Below, in pieces: positions 1-9,221 of a stretch of 64,000 nt of DNA (within the stretch, counting starts at the first letter, position 1; each line of letters starts with the position of its first letter). Where the stretch lies: positions 258,167-322,166 of the forward strand of contig NZ_JAKZGO010000003.1 of the NCBI RefSeq assembly GCF_022549785.1, in the 5' to 3' direction. This DNA comes from Belliella alkalica (GTDB taxonomy: Bacteria > Bacteroidota > Bacteroidia > Cytophagales > Cyclobacteriaceae). The notes under the pieces were generated by a model, which ran no database searches, was not told the origin of the DNA, and worked only from the letters and a program-made list of their open reading frames with translations. A program made the translations under genes and the position numbers.

Positions 1-534
1 ATCATTACCCGTCCAGCAGTGGAAGCAGGTGAGAATCTAGGATTTTTGCCTGGTGATTTGCAGGAAAAACTGGATCCATATTTAAGACCAATTTATGATG
101 CGTTAAGTGACATGGTTCCTTCCGAAAAATTGAAATTTTATCAGGAAACCAGAGTGATTGAAATTGCCCCTTTGGCTTATATGAGAGGGAGAACTCTACA
201 CGATGCGTTTGTCTTGTTAGATGAAGCACAAAACACTACAAGTGAACAAATAAAGATGTTTTTGACGAGGATGGGGCCTAATTCAAAGGTCATTATCACT
301 GGTGATCAAACTCAAGTTGATCTTCCGAAAAGACAGAAATCTGGCTTAAGTGAATCGCTACATGTCCTCAAAGATGTAAAAGGCATAGGGATCGTCAATC
401 TTAGCGGAAAAGATGTAATCAGACATAAATTAGTCAAGGCAATCATTGAAGCTTACGAGCAGGATGAAGCTGACAAATTGCAGAAAAGAGATGAGTATAA
501 AAGTAGAAAAAGTAAAGACGAAGGAGCAGCTTGA
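1..534 (+). CDS. PhoH family ATPase, 3' part
   Basis: This is the C-terminal 177 codons of a PhoH-like P-loop ATPase; the frame is open from the first base, so the start and the Walker A loop lie upstream of the window. The Walker B stretch VLLDEAQN and the downstream [11 protein letters not shown] segment are visible and are typical of PhoH/PhoL proteins. The family is RNA-associated ATPases; in bacteria the gene is often near ybeY. The tail is charged (Lys/Glu/Asp-rich). Its last 44 bases overlap the start of the next gene, suggesting cotranscription. Family assignment is firm; the cellular role is not shown by the sequence. Confidence 0.9.
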   Translation: MITRPAVEAGENLGFLPGDLQEKLDPYLRPIYDALSDMVPSEKLKFYQETRVIEIAPLAYMRGRTLHDAFVLLDEAQNTTSEQIKMFLTRMGPNSKVIITGDQTQVDLPKRQKSGLSESLHVLKDVKGIGIVNLSGKDVIRHKLVKAIIEAYEQDEADKLQKRDEYKSRKSKDEGAA

Positions 535-928
535 TAAAATTTTCAAGATTCGTGAGGAAGTTTTTGTCGTCGAACAGCAAGTGGATCCTCGTGAGGAGTA
601 TGATGAGTTTGAAGAAACATCTACGCATTTCTTCGCAACCATAGATGATCATGCAGCTGGCACAGCTAGGTGGAGATTCACCAAAAATGGAATAAAGCTA
701 GAGCGTTTTGCAGTATTGAAATCAATGAGAGGGAAAGGAGTTGGACAAGCTCTCGTACAGGCTGTTATTGATGATATTGCTTCAACTGACTCTGCAAAAG
801 GCAAGTTGCTCTATATGCATGCCCAACTTACGGCGATTCCGCTTTATGCAAAGTTTGGATTTGAAAAAGTTGGCGAGATGTTTGAGGAATGTAACATATT
901 GCATTACCAAATGGAAAAGTATTTATAA
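491..928 (+). CDS. GNAT family N-acetyltransferase (ElaA-like)
   Basis: A 145-residue GNAT acetyltransferase. The start is taken at the ATG at 491 ([10 protein letters not shown]), because the upstream in-frame ATGs would add an unsupported 15-residue tail inside the phoH gene. The acetyl-CoA binding motif A is seen as [12 protein letters not shown] (roughly residues 75-90), followed by [18 protein letters not shown], which is typical of the YitI/ElaA-like GNAT group. The substrate is unknown. The start overlaps the phoH end by 44 bases, so the two are probably translated from one message. Confidence 0.85.
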   Translation: MSIKVEKVKTKEQLDKIFKIREEVFVVEQQVDPREEYDEFEETSTHFFATIDDHAAGTARWRFTKNGIKLERFAVLKSMRGKGVGQALVQAVIDDIASTDSAKGKLLYMHAQLTAIPLYAKFGFEKVGEMFEECNILHYQMEKYL

Positions 929-969
929 TTTTACGACAGTTTTTATTGATTAAACAAATTTTAAAAGTC

Positions 970-1518
970 ATGAATAAAATATTACTAACAGTATTCGCTT
1001 TTTTTCTTTTCGCTACCTCTCTTTCAGCGCAGTCAGTGATGGAAAAAGAACACAGCACAGGTGAGATCAAACTAAATTTCCTCAATACAATTCTTCTTGG
1101 TTCGGTAGAAATAGGATATGAACATTTCATAGAAAAGGACCAATCTATTGGAGTAGAAATTCACTTCAATGATAGATTCGCCTATGTTGGCACAAATGAC
1201 AATAAGGATTTTAGTGCAACTTCAATTTTAGCATCTTACAATTTTTATTTTGTTGGTGACGAGAATGGAAAGCTTTACATATCTCCCTTCGCTAAGTATA
1301 GATTTGGAGATTTTACAGAAATTGAAAACAACGTTACAAATATTGTTGACATGAATAGTTTTCTTATCGGGCTTGGTGCAGGATACAAGTGGGTGTTTAA
1401 TGACAAGTTCGCTTTCGGTCCTTATGCTTCTATAGCACGAGGATTTAGCAAAGAAGTAAATGATCGATTTGCAGCCGTGGAATTTAAAGCTGGGTTTTCT
1501 GTAGGTTACAGATTCTAA
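970..1518 (+). CDS. Predicted outer-membrane beta-barrel protein
   Basis: A 182-residue protein with a clear Sec signal peptide (MNKILLTVFAFFLF, cleavage near LSAQ) followed by alternating aromatic/glycine strands and a C-terminal Gly-Tyr-Arg-Phe end, as expected for a small outer-membrane barrel. The ATG at 970 is chosen over a TTG at 946 because the signal peptide begins there. A hairpin terminator follows at 1550-1575. No specific family was recognised; possible relatives are the small porin-like proteins common in Bacteroidota. Confidence 0.7.
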   Translation: MNKILLTVFAFFLFATSLSAQSVMEKEHSTGEIKLNFLNTILLGSVEIGYEHFIEKDQSIGVEIHFNDRFAYVGTNDNKDFSATSILASYNFYFVGDENGKLYISPFAKYRFGDFTEIENNVTNIVDMNSFLIGLGAGYKWVFNDKFAFGPYASIARGFSKEVNDRFAAVEFKAGFSVGYRF

Positions 1519-1549
1519 AATAAAAAATTAAACGTTTTTAAACATTTAG

Positions 1550-1575
1550 AGGAGCTATATTTAGCTCCTTTTTTG
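1550..1575 (+). terminator. Rho-independent terminator
   Basis: The inverted repeat AGGAGCT/AGCTCCT with a 6-base loop is followed by six T residues, just after the outer-membrane protein gene. It argues against a TTG at 1573 being the start of the next gene. Confidence 0.8.
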
Positions 1576-1611
1576 TTTTATTCGCTAGAATTAATCAAAC
1601 TTTTCTTGGTT

Positions 1612-3567
1612 ATGATATTTAGCGAGTTCCCATTTTTAAGATACTCCTTCTTTTTTGTCTTTGGAGTGTTGCTTTATCCCATTACAGGGTTTCTGCCAAT
1701 TGTTTGGATGATCGGAGTTTTGTCTGCTATCTATTTGATTTATATTTTTTTGGTCATAAAGAATAAGTCAAACAAATCTTATTCTTACAGAACCGCAATC
1801 CCATTGCTAGCATATATGCAACTGATATTATGTGGGATTATTTTCACAAGTCTTAAGGACATCAAAAATCAAAAGAACCATCTAATTCATTTCGAGGGCC
1901 AAGGCAAGTTTTACTTAGCTGTCGCTTTGGCAAATGATGATCCAAAACCAAATTCAATAGCAAACCGCGTGAAGGTCATTTCTATAATGGATTCGCTAGG
2001 TCAAAAATTAAACCTGTCTGGGGAAGTGATAATTTATCACAAAAGTGACCAAATAATTATACCCGGTGATTTGATGATCATTTCAGGCATGCCTCAACTT
2101 ATATCTGGTCCAAAAAATCCCAGTGAGTTCAATTATCAAAAATTCATGTTGAGACAGCAGCTTGCTCACAGTCATTTTATTGGTGAGAAATTCCTGAAAG
2201 TTGGAAATGTTTCTGTGCAACCTGTTGAGGATTTTTTCTTGGGGTTGCGATCGAGAATCATGGCTACTATGGATAGTCTAATCATAGACCCACATGCCAA
2301 TCAAGTAGCGAAAGCTTTGCTTCTTGGTCAGAAAAAAAACCTTGATAAAGAAATCAATGAAGCTTATGTCACCGCAGGTGCGATGCATGTTTTGGCTGTT
2401 TCTGGATTGCACGTGGGGATTATCTATGGATTCTTTTTTCTTTTTATAAAACCCTATAGGCTAAAAATATGGAAGCGGGTAATATATCTTTCTATTATTA
2501 TTCTTCTCATTTGGGCTTATGCTTTATTGACTGGGATGTCTCCGTCTGTAATGCGGGCAGCGACTATGTTTTCCTTGATGGCATTGGCGCAGATGAAGTC
2601 AAGAAACCCATCCATTTTTAATGCAATAGCGCTTTCAGCTCTGATTTTACTATTGTATGATCCGTTTTTGATTTATGCAGTAGGATTTCAGCTGTCTTAC
2701 TTGGCATTGACAGGGATCCTGTTGATCCAGCCGATTTTGGTAAAGCTTTGGGTCCCCAAATCTAAAATTATGGATTATTTATGGCAAATCAGTACTGTGG
2801 GAATAGCTGCCCAGTTCATGACTTTCCCGATTTCCGCTTACTATTTTCATGTATTCCCAACTTACTTTATTCTTTCAAATCTTATTGTGATTCCAGGGGC
2901 TTTTTTAATTATGGCTTTTGGAGTTCCTTTTATGCTTTTTTCTGAAATCAAATTACTTGCTGAACCTTTAGCTTGGGTGACTGAGAAGCTGATTTGTTTG
3001 GTCAATCTTTTGATTTTTAAGATTCAGGATTTCCCATATTCCAAAATTGACCAGATTTTTCTCAAAGTTGATTTCATGATCATATATTGGGTGATTTTGA
3101 CATTAGTCTTATTGATTTGTATCAAGCCCCAAAAAAATTATCTATACATCACTCTATTTGTATTGTTAGTGTATGGAGCCTTTGGCATCTTAACGGTAAT
3201 TGTAAAACCCGATTCAAGCTTAATCATCTACAGTACAAAATCTGGATTGGCTATTGATTACAAAGGGCTCTATTTTTTTGATCACGAACTTGATGTTGCT
3301 GATTTGGAATATAAAGTATTGCCAAATAGAAAAGCGAACGAAGTGAATGAGAGTCTCCCTATGGTATGGTTTGAAAACGACAGCGAGTGGCTAGTGCCTT
3401 TGCCTGATCAAAAAGAGTACTTTAAAATCTCAAAATCAAAGTATTTTATTACAAACACCCAATTATTTGTAGTACAAAAGTTTGTAAATGGTCAATGGGA
3501 ATCTGCGAATGAACAAGACAGTTTAAGGATTGGTGAAACAGCCTATAAATTGAGATTTAAAGAATAA
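1612..3567 (+). CDS. comEC: ComEC/Rec2 family DNA-uptake channel protein
   Basis: A polytopic membrane protein of about 651 residues that matches ComEC/Rec2, the inner-membrane channel for single-stranded DNA in natural transformation. The conserved competence-domain signature is visible: ALLLGQ, then AGAMHVLAVSGLHVGI, then the GMSPSVMRAATM helix, followed by many hydrophobic segments. An N-terminal soluble part containing an OB-like (DUF4131) region precedes it. The protein stops without a complete metallo-beta-lactamase domain, which is common for Bacteroidota ComEC. The ATG at 1612 is preferred; an in-frame TTG at 1573 falls in the preceding terminator. Confidence 0.88.
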   Translation: MIFSEFPFLRYSFFFVFGVLLYPITGFLPIVWMIGVLSAIYLIYIFLVIKNKSNKSYSYRTAIPLLAYMQLILCGIIFTSLKDIKNQKNHLIHFEGQGKFYLAVALANDDPKPNSIANRVKVISIMDSLGQKLNLSGEVIIYHKSDQIIIPGDLMIISGMPQLISGPKNPSEFNYQKFMLRQQLAHSHFIGEKFLKVGNVSVQPVEDFFLGLRSRIMATMDSLIIDPHANQVAKALLLGQKKNLDKEINEAYVTAGAMHVLAVSGLHVGIIYGFFFLFIKPYRLKIWKRVIYLSIIILLIWAYALLTGMSPSVMRAATMFSLMALAQMKSRNPSIFNAIALSALILLLYDPFLIYAVGFQLSYLALTGILLIQPILVKLWVPKSKIMDYLWQISTVGIAAQFMTFPISAYYFHVFPTYFILSNLIVIPGAFLIMAFGVPFMLFSEIKLLAEPLAWVTEKLICLVNLLIFKIQDFPYSKIDQIFLKVDFMIIYWVILTLVLLICIKPQKNYLYITLFVLLVYGAFGILTVIVKPDSSLIIYSTKSGLAIDYKGLYFFDHELDVADLEYKVLPNRKANEVNESLPMVWFENDSEWLVPLPDQKEYFKISKSKYFITNTQLFVVQKFVNGQWESANEQDSLRIGETAYKLRFKE

Positions 3568-3646
3568 GCTTTTGTTAACCGAATCTTCTCCTTTATCTTT
3601 CCGTAAGGATGAATAATCAATCAATTAACAAAGACCCAATCAAAAC

Positions 3647-4426
3647 ATGGTAAAGGAACCCGTTTATAGTTTTGTTCAGGAGAGAATCGGCTATCTCGTC
3701 CTCAACCGACCTGAAAAAAGAAATGCGCTAAATGAGGAAATGGTCGAAGCGATGAAATCAATTTTGACTGATTTTACTAATAATGATAATGTCAAAATAA
3801 TAGTCATCAAGGCAATGGGGAAGGTGTTTTGCTCAGGAGCAGACTTAGAATCATTGCAAGATATGCAGAGCAATACTTACGACGAAAATCTTGAGGATAG
3901 CAGAAGGTTAAAAGACCTCTTTTACCAAATATATACTTGCAGAAAAATAATTATTGGGCAAGTCCAAGGTCATGCATTGGCTGGAGGATGTGGTTTGGCA
4001 ACAGTTTGTGATTTTGTATTCTCTGTTCCCCATGCGAAATTTGGTTACACAGAAGTGAAAATAGGCTTTATACCTGCGATTGTAAAAGTTTTTCTTCTGA
4101 GAAAAATAGGAGAGGGGAAAGCAAAACAGTTGCTCCTCGATGCTGATCCTGTTTCGGCAGAAGAGGCCAAGGATTTAGGTTTGATCAATTGGATTGTAGA
4201 AGAGTCTAATTTAGGTAAAAAAGTTTTTGATTATGCGCAGAAGTTGGCAACCCAAAATTCGGGAACAGCAATGGGATTGACAAAAGAAATGATCGGGAGA
4301 GTTCAAGAGAAATCTTTGGAAGAAGGACTGGAGTACGCTGCTTCCATGAATGCCAAAGCAAGAAATTCTTTGGATTGTAAAAAAGGAATTGCTGCTTTTC
4401 TAAACAAAGAATCACTTAGTTGGTGA
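3647..4426 (+). CDS. Enoyl-CoA hydratase/isomerase family protein (methylglutaconyl-CoA hydratase-like)
   Basis: A 259-residue crotonase-fold enzyme. The oxyanion-hole regions are seen as FCSGADLESL and HALAGGCGLATVCDF, followed by FGYTEVKIGFIPA, which carries the likely catalytic Glu. The first Glu of classical enoyl-CoA hydratases is Gly here (GGCGLA), a pattern I associate with LiuC/methylglutaconyl-CoA hydratases of leucine degradation. The exact substrate is inference. A Bacteroidota-type promoter may lie upstream (TTTTG near 3572 and TATCTTTC near 3593). Confidence 0.85.
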   Translation: MVKEPVYSFVQERIGYLVLNRPEKRNALNEEMVEAMKSILTDFTNNDNVKIIVIKAMGKVFCSGADLESLQDMQSNTYDENLEDSRRLKDLFYQIYTCRKIIIGQVQGHALAGGCGLATVCDFVFSVPHAKFGYTEVKIGFIPAIVKVFLLRKIGEGKAKQLLLDADPVSAEEAKDLGLINWIVEESNLGKKVFDYAQKLATQNSGTAMGLTKEMIGRVQEKSLEEGLEYAASMNAKARNSLDCKKGIAAFLNKESLSW

Positions 4427-4522
4427 GTTTTTGTTGGAGCTTTCTATTCTGACAATTTGATGGTTTTTTTCCTTTGTAAAGAGGATCAATTTTAATGAAA
4501 GAATTAATTTAGATTTTTACAT

Positions 4523-4900
4523 ATGAATGAAAATGATGTTTCATATATAGTCAGAGGAGCTATTTATGATGTGTACAATGGGCTGGGACCAGGGCTTTTA
4601 GAGTCGGTTTATGTTGCTGCATTAGAATGTGAATTGATGGCGCAGGGTTTATTAGTTAAGCGTGAAGTTCCAGTGCCTGTTCATTACAAAGCTGTGAAAT
4701 TGGATTTGGGGTTTAGAATTGATTTGTTAGTCGAAGATAAAGTGATAATTGAAGTCAAATCAGTTGGGAATCTTGCTGATGTTCACCATAAGCAGATTCT
4801 AACCTACTTGAAGATTACTGAGAAAAAACTTGGCATTCTAGTGAATTTCAACGTAGCAAGAATCAATGATGGTATATTTAGAAAAGTGAATGGGCTTTGA
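4523..4900 (+). CDS. GxxExxY protein (PD-(D/E)XK nuclease-like)
   Basis: A 125-residue protein with the family-naming motif G24-x-x-E27-x-x-Y30 (GLLESVY). Asp67 (FRIDLLV) followed by Glu77-Val-Lys79 (IIEVKS) gives the PD-(D/E)XK-type D...ExK pattern of a Mg-dependent nuclease fold. The biological role of the family is not established. The gene is intact and of the usual length. The first unit of a 13-copy, 95-bp hairpin array begins directly after its TGA stop, and recQ lies on the other side of the array. The family call is secure; activity is inferred only from the motif. Confidence 0.85.
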   Translation: MNENDVSYIVRGAIYDVYNGLGPGLLESVYVAALECELMAQGLLVKREVPVPVHYKAVKLDLGFRIDLLVEDKVIIEVKSVGNLADVHHKQILTYLKITEKKLGILVNFNVARINDGIFRKVNGL

Positions 4901-6145
4901 TTCTCCCGCAGATTTAGCAAATTACCGCAGAAGGGTTCACGAATAAAAGGGTATAAAAAAATCAGTGTACATCAGTTTGGTCAGCGAGCTAAATATTTTC
5001 CCTCAGATCTCGCAGATTACCGCAGAAGGGTTCACGAATAAAAGGGTATAAAAAAGTCAGCGTACATCAGTGTGGTCAGCGAGCTAAATATTTTCCCGCA
5101 GATCTCGCAGATTGCCGCAGAAGGGTTGATGTATAAAGGGGTATAAAAAAAATCAGCGCTCAATAGCGTGATCAGTGGGCAATTAAAATCTCCCGTAGAT
5201 TTCGTAGATTACCTCAGAAGGGTTTACGAATAAAAGGGTATAAAAAAGTCAGCGTACATCAGTGTGGTCAGCGAGCTAAATATTCTCCCACAGTTCTCGC
5301 AGATTACCTCAGAAGGGTTGAAGTATAAAGGGTATAAAAAAAGTCAGCGTACATCAGTGTGGTCAGCGAGCTAAATATTTTCCCGCAGATCTCGCAGAAT
5401 ACCGCAGAAGGGTTCACGAATAAAAGGGTATAAAAAAAATCAGCTCTCAATAGCGTGATCAGCGAGCTAAATATTTCCCCTCAGATTTCGCAGATTACCT
5501 CAGAAGGGTTGAAGTATAAAGGGTATAAAAAAAATCAGCATACATCAGTGTGGTCAGCGAGCTAAATATTTTCCCGCAGATCTCGCAGATTACCGCAGAA
5601 GGGTTGAAGAATAAAGGGGAATAAAAAAATCAGCGCACATCAGCGTGATCAGTGGGCAATAAAATTTTCCCGTAGATTTCGCAGATTACCGCAGAAGGGT
5701 TGAAGAATAAAGGGGTATAAAAAAATCAGCGTACATCAGTGTGATCAGCGAGCTAAATATTTTCCCGCAGATCTCGCAGATTACCGCAGAAGGGTTCACG
5801 AATAAAAGGGTATAAAAAAGTCAGCGTACATCAGTGTGGTCAGCGAGCTAAATATTTTCCCGTAGATTTCGCAGATTACCTCAGAAGGGTTGAAGTATAA
5901 AGGGTATAAAAAAAATCAGCATACATCAGTGTGATCAGCGAGCTAAATATTTTCCCGTAGATTTCGTAGATTACCTCAGAAGGGTTGAAGTATAAAGGGT
6001 ATAAAAAAAATCAGCGCTCAATAGCGTGATCAGTGGGCAATAAAATTTTCCCGCAGATCTCGCAGATTACCGCAGAAGGGTTGAAGAATAAAGGGGAATA
6101 AAAAAATCAGCGTACATCAGCGGGCTAAAATATTCTCCCACAGAT
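4901..6145. repeat. Tandem array of 13 hairpin-forming 95-97 bp units
   Basis: The sequence AGAAGGG recurs at 4929, 5024, 5119, 5216, 5311, 5406, 5502, 5597, 5693, 5788, 5883, 5978 and 6074, so the period is 95-97 bp; a partial 14th unit ends near 6145. Each unit has a left arm with three CGCAGA-like words separated by 3 and 4 bases, a 25-30 base AT-rich centre, and a right arm with three TCAGCG-like words separated by 4 and 3 bases. The arms can pair as a hairpin with a regular A-A mismatch in each word. The centres fall into a few types (TTCACGAATAAAAGGG, TTGAAGTATAAAGGG, TTGAAGAATAAAGGGG). There is no open frame. The array fills the whole gap between the GxxExxY gene and recQ. Confidence 0.95.
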
Positions 6146-6163
6146 GTTGAAAAATCAAGCAAT

Positions 6164-8074
6164 ATGAAAACCAAAGCGATACAAGTTCTCCAAAAATTCT
6201 TTGGGTATGCGGATTTTCGTCCGTCCCAATTGGATATCGTCCTTTCGGCGATGGAGGGGAAAGATTGTGTCGCATTGTTACCTACTGGAGGAGGGAAGTC
6301 TATCTGTTTTCAAGTGCCAGCATTGGCTCAAGAAGGGATTTGTTTGGTAGTAAGTCCCTTGGTTGCATTGATGAAAGATCAAGTCGATAACCTTAGGAAA
6401 AGAGGAATTCTAGCAGCAGCGGTGTATTCTGGGATGAGAAAGAGAGAAATTGATACAATTCTTGACAATTGTGTTTATGGTAATTACAAATTTCTCTATG
6501 TTTCGCCTGAACGGCTTCAGACAGAGCTTTTTTTAGAGCGGTTCAAAAGAATGAATGTGAACCTGATTGCAATTGATGAAGCACATTGTATTTCTCAATG
6601 GGGTTATGATTTTAGACCTCCGTATTTGGAAATAGCAAAGATTAGAGAGTTTCACCCGGCAGTACCCTGTATGGCCTTGACTGCCTCTGCAACTCTGAAA
6701 GTAAAAGATGATATCATAGAAAAATTGGAGCTAAAGAATCCAAATGTCTTTGTGAAATCATTTTCCAGAAAAAACTTAAGCTATTCTGTGCGAATGGTTG
6801 AGAATAAGATTGAAAAAGCCATTCAGATCCTCAACAAAGTGCCGGGTTCAGCGATTATTTATTCAAGAAATAGAAAAGGTACGAAAGAGATAGCCAAAGA
6901 ACTTTATCAGCTTGGTGTTTCTGCTACTTTTTATCATGCAGGATTGGATTCTGCCACAAGGGAATTACGTCAGCAAGAATGGAGATCAAATAAAATACGC
7001 GTCATGGTCGCAACCAATGCTTTTGGGATGGGAATAGATAAGCCCGACGTAAGATTGGTGATTCATTTGGACTTGCCCGAAAATTTGGAAAATTATTACC
7101 AAGAGGCAGGCAGGGCAGGTAGGGATGAGCTCAAAGCTTACGGAGTCTTACTTACAAATGACCAAGATATCCAAAAGCTTACAGAGCGTGCCGAATTAGC
7201 TTATCCGCCCATCGATTACCTTAAGAAAGTCTATCAATCTCTCGCCAATCAATACAGGATAGCCGTTGGAAGTAGCTTGTTCGTTAGCTATGATTTTGAT
7301 TTGACAGATTTTTGTGCAACATACAGACTTGATGTATTACTGACATACAACTCCATGAAAGTACTTCAAGAAGAAGGCTTGGTGGAACTAAATGAAAGCT
7401 TTTTCTCACCTTCTACCATACATTTTTTGGTAAATCAAAGCAAGTTGTACGAGTTTCAGATCGCAAATGCTAAACTAGATCCATTAATCAAAGCGCTACT
7501 TAGAACATATGGAGGTGAGCTTTTTATGGATTATATCAAAATACAAGAGCCAAAACTTTCCAAGAATTTGGGGATGGAAGAGGGGGATTTGATCAAGCAG
7601 TTGGAATTGTTGGATCAGTTTGGAGTCTTGGCATACCATAAAAGAAAAGAAAAGCCCCAAGTGACTTTCTTGACTCCCCGATATGATGCTGGGAAATTGC
7701 CCTTGGATACCAAAAGGATAGCTGAAAGAAGGCAAAATGCAATCTCCAAAGCAGGGTCGATGGTTGCTTATATTGAAAATGACAATCTCTGTAGGGCAAA
7801 TCAGATTTCACAGTATTTTGGAGAAGAAAGTGATCATTATTGTGGTATTTGTGATGTCTGTATTAATCAAAAAAAACAAGCTGAAACAAAGGATTTGAAG
7901 CTAAGATCAAAAATCATTCAAACTTTAAGTAATGGAAAAACGTTTTCCCTACAGACTCTACCAGTTACGTCAGGGCTCAAAGACGATCAAGATACACTAA
8001 AAGTATTGAGAAGTATGGAAGATGAGGGAGAGATTGTCTCTGAGCCCGACGGTACTTACAAATTGAAAAGATAA
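6164..8074 (+). CDS. recQ: RecQ family ATP-dependent DNA helicase (no HRDC)
   Basis: A 636-residue superfamily 2 DNA helicase that unwinds 3'-tailed and structured DNA. Walker A TGGGKS lies at residues 41-46, the DEAH box at 138-141 followed by the aromatic-rich loop CISQWGYDFRP, and the motif VI region is QEAGRAGRDE. A zinc-binding set (C543, C560, C563, C566) and a winged-helix end follow. There is no C-terminal HRDC domain, unlike the second RecQ at 31925. It starts just after the hairpin repeat array, so its promoter must lie in or beside that array. It leads a tightly packed gene run; its TAA overlaps the next ATG. Confidence 0.95.
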   Translation: MKTKAIQVLQKFFGYADFRPSQLDIVLSAMEGKDCVALLPTGGGKSICFQVPALAQEGICLVVSPLVALMKDQVDNLRKRGILAAAVYSGMRKREIDTILDNCVYGNYKFLYVSPERLQTELFLERFKRMNVNLIAIDEAHCISQWGYDFRPPYLEIAKIREFHPAVPCMALTASATLKVKDDIIEKLELKNPNVFVKSFSRKNLSYSVRMVENKIEKAIQILNKVPGSAIIYSRNRKGTKEIAKELYQLGVSATFYHAGLDSATRELRQQEWRSNKIRVMVATNAFGMGIDKPDVRLVIHLDLPENLENYYQEAGRAGRDELKAYGVLLTNDQDIQKLTERAELAYPPIDYLKKVYQSLANQYRIAVGSSLFVSYDFDLTDFCATYRLDVLLTYNSMKVLQEEGLVELNESFFSPSTIHFLVNQSKLYEFQIANAKLDPLIKALLRTYGGELFMDYIKIQEPKLSKNLGMEEGDLIKQLELLDQFGVLAYHKRKEKPQVTFLTPRYDAGKLPLDTKRIAERRQNAISKAGSMVAYIENDNLCRANQISQYFGEESDHYCGICDVCINQKKQAETKDLKLRSKIIQTLSNGKTFSLQTLPVTSGLKDDQDTLKVLRSMEDEGEIVSEPDGTYKLKR

Positions 8075-8661
8075 TGGCTTCATTCATTGATGATATTTTC
8101 GGGAAATTATTTCCCAACAAAAAAACACCCGTAAAACATAAAGAGAACTTCACACAATCTCCAGATGCCGAAGAATTTACAGCTAACTGGATTGCTTCGG
8201 AAGAGGGTAAATCCTTGATGAACCTAATCCAGAAGAATTATCACTTCAAAACTTCAGGGATGAATGCAAATCCAGAGGTTCATATTTTGAACTCGCCATA
8301 CGCAAATGGCTTCGCCGTTTCTTATGATAGCACATTTGATCAGAAAAGTTTTTCACAACTTTTCTTTGCATTTGGGCAGCGAATGTTAGATTTGGGTTAT
8401 CAAAAAATAAGCTTAGACAGAAAGATAGAAGAGGTAAATGAAGTAGTCAGGACTACTGAAAAGCAATATTTCAAGCCTCCATTGAGCAATGTTGATTTGT
8501 CCAAAAAGATAGATCAACTCTATGGAAATGTAAGCATTGAGAAGATAAGTGTGGATGAAAAGCCTAGCTATCTAAAAGTTTTAGTCACAGTATATTCAGA
8601 TCATTTGTACTTAAAAGCAAGGCCTTTTGAGCAATTTATGGATGATTTATTTGAAAATTAA
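8074..8661 (+). CDS. Conserved protein of unknown function
   Basis: A 195-residue soluble protein without signal peptide or membrane helix. I do not recognise a characterised family; it has a basic N-terminus (KLFPNKKTPVKHK) and a mixed alpha/beta composition. It starts on the last base of the recQ stop codon (TAATG), so it is probably translationally coupled to recQ, and the Nudix gene begins 6 bases after it. A role linked to RecQ is only suggested by position. Confidence 0.65.
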   Translation: MASFIDDIFGKLFPNKKTPVKHKENFTQSPDAEEFTANWIASEEGKSLMNLIQKNYHFKTSGMNANPEVHILNSPYANGFAVSYDSTFDQKSFSQLFFAFGQRMLDLGYQKISLDRKIEEVNEVVRTTEKQYFKPPLSNVDLSKKIDQLYGNVSIEKISVDEKPSYLKVLVTVYSDHLYLKARPFEQFMDDLFEN

Positions 8662-8667
8662 TATCTC

Positions 8668-9219
8668 ATGGATAGAAAAATATTGAGACAAAGTCTCGAA
8701 AATTATAGAACACCTTTTGAAGAAGAATCTGCTTTTGTAGATGAATTTATTGAGTTGACTTATGACGAAAATGCCTTTTTGAGGTCAAGGCTTGAAGGAC
8801 ATTTTACAGGTTCTGCCTGGATTGTAAATAAAAGAAGAACCCACACACTTTTGACACTTCATAAAAAACTCAATAGATGGCTTCAATTGGGAGGACATGC
8901 TGATGGGGTAGAAAATCTTCTGGAAGTTTCGATGCAGGAGGCAAGAGAAGAAAGTGGCTTAACCTCTTTGAGATTGGTAGGAAATGGCATTTTTGATATT
9001 GACAAACATGTTATTCCCCATAAAGGAGACATCCCTGAGCATTTTCATTATGATGTAAGATACTTGATCGAAGCAGAACTAAATGAGCCATTGACAATTA
9101 GCAATGAAAGTACTGATCTAGCCTGGATTCCCTTTGATTCTGTAGAGGATATGGTTGGGTTCAATCCATCAATCTTAAGGATGTTAGAAAAAACAAGTCG
9201 ATCTGAATACGCAATTTAA
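8668..9219 (+). CDS. Nudix hydrolase
   Basis: A 183-residue Nudix protein. The Nudix box GX5EX7REUXEEXGU is present from GGHADGVEN to QEAREESGL with the usual spacing; the Arg of the RE pair is Gln here, while the metal-binding Glu residues are kept. It is expected to cleave a nucleoside diphosphate linked to another group; the substrate is not predictable. It lies 6 bases after the preceding gene and 2 bases before the thioesterase, within the recQ gene run. Confidence 0.85.
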   Translation: MDRKILRQSLENYRTPFEEESAFVDEFIELTYDENAFLRSRLEGHFTGSAWIVNKRRTHTLLTLHKKLNRWLQLGGHADGVENLLEVSMQEAREESGLTSLRLVGNGIFDIDKHVIPHKGDIPEHFHYDVRYLIEAELNEPLTISNESTDLAWIPFDSVEDMVGFNPSILRMLEKTSRSEYAI

Positions 9220-9221
9220 CT

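Noticed and set aside
4901-6145. The 95-bp array as a CRISPR array
   Set aside because: The whole unit repeats, including the centre, which occurs in only a few variants; there are no unique spacers, and no cas genes are present.
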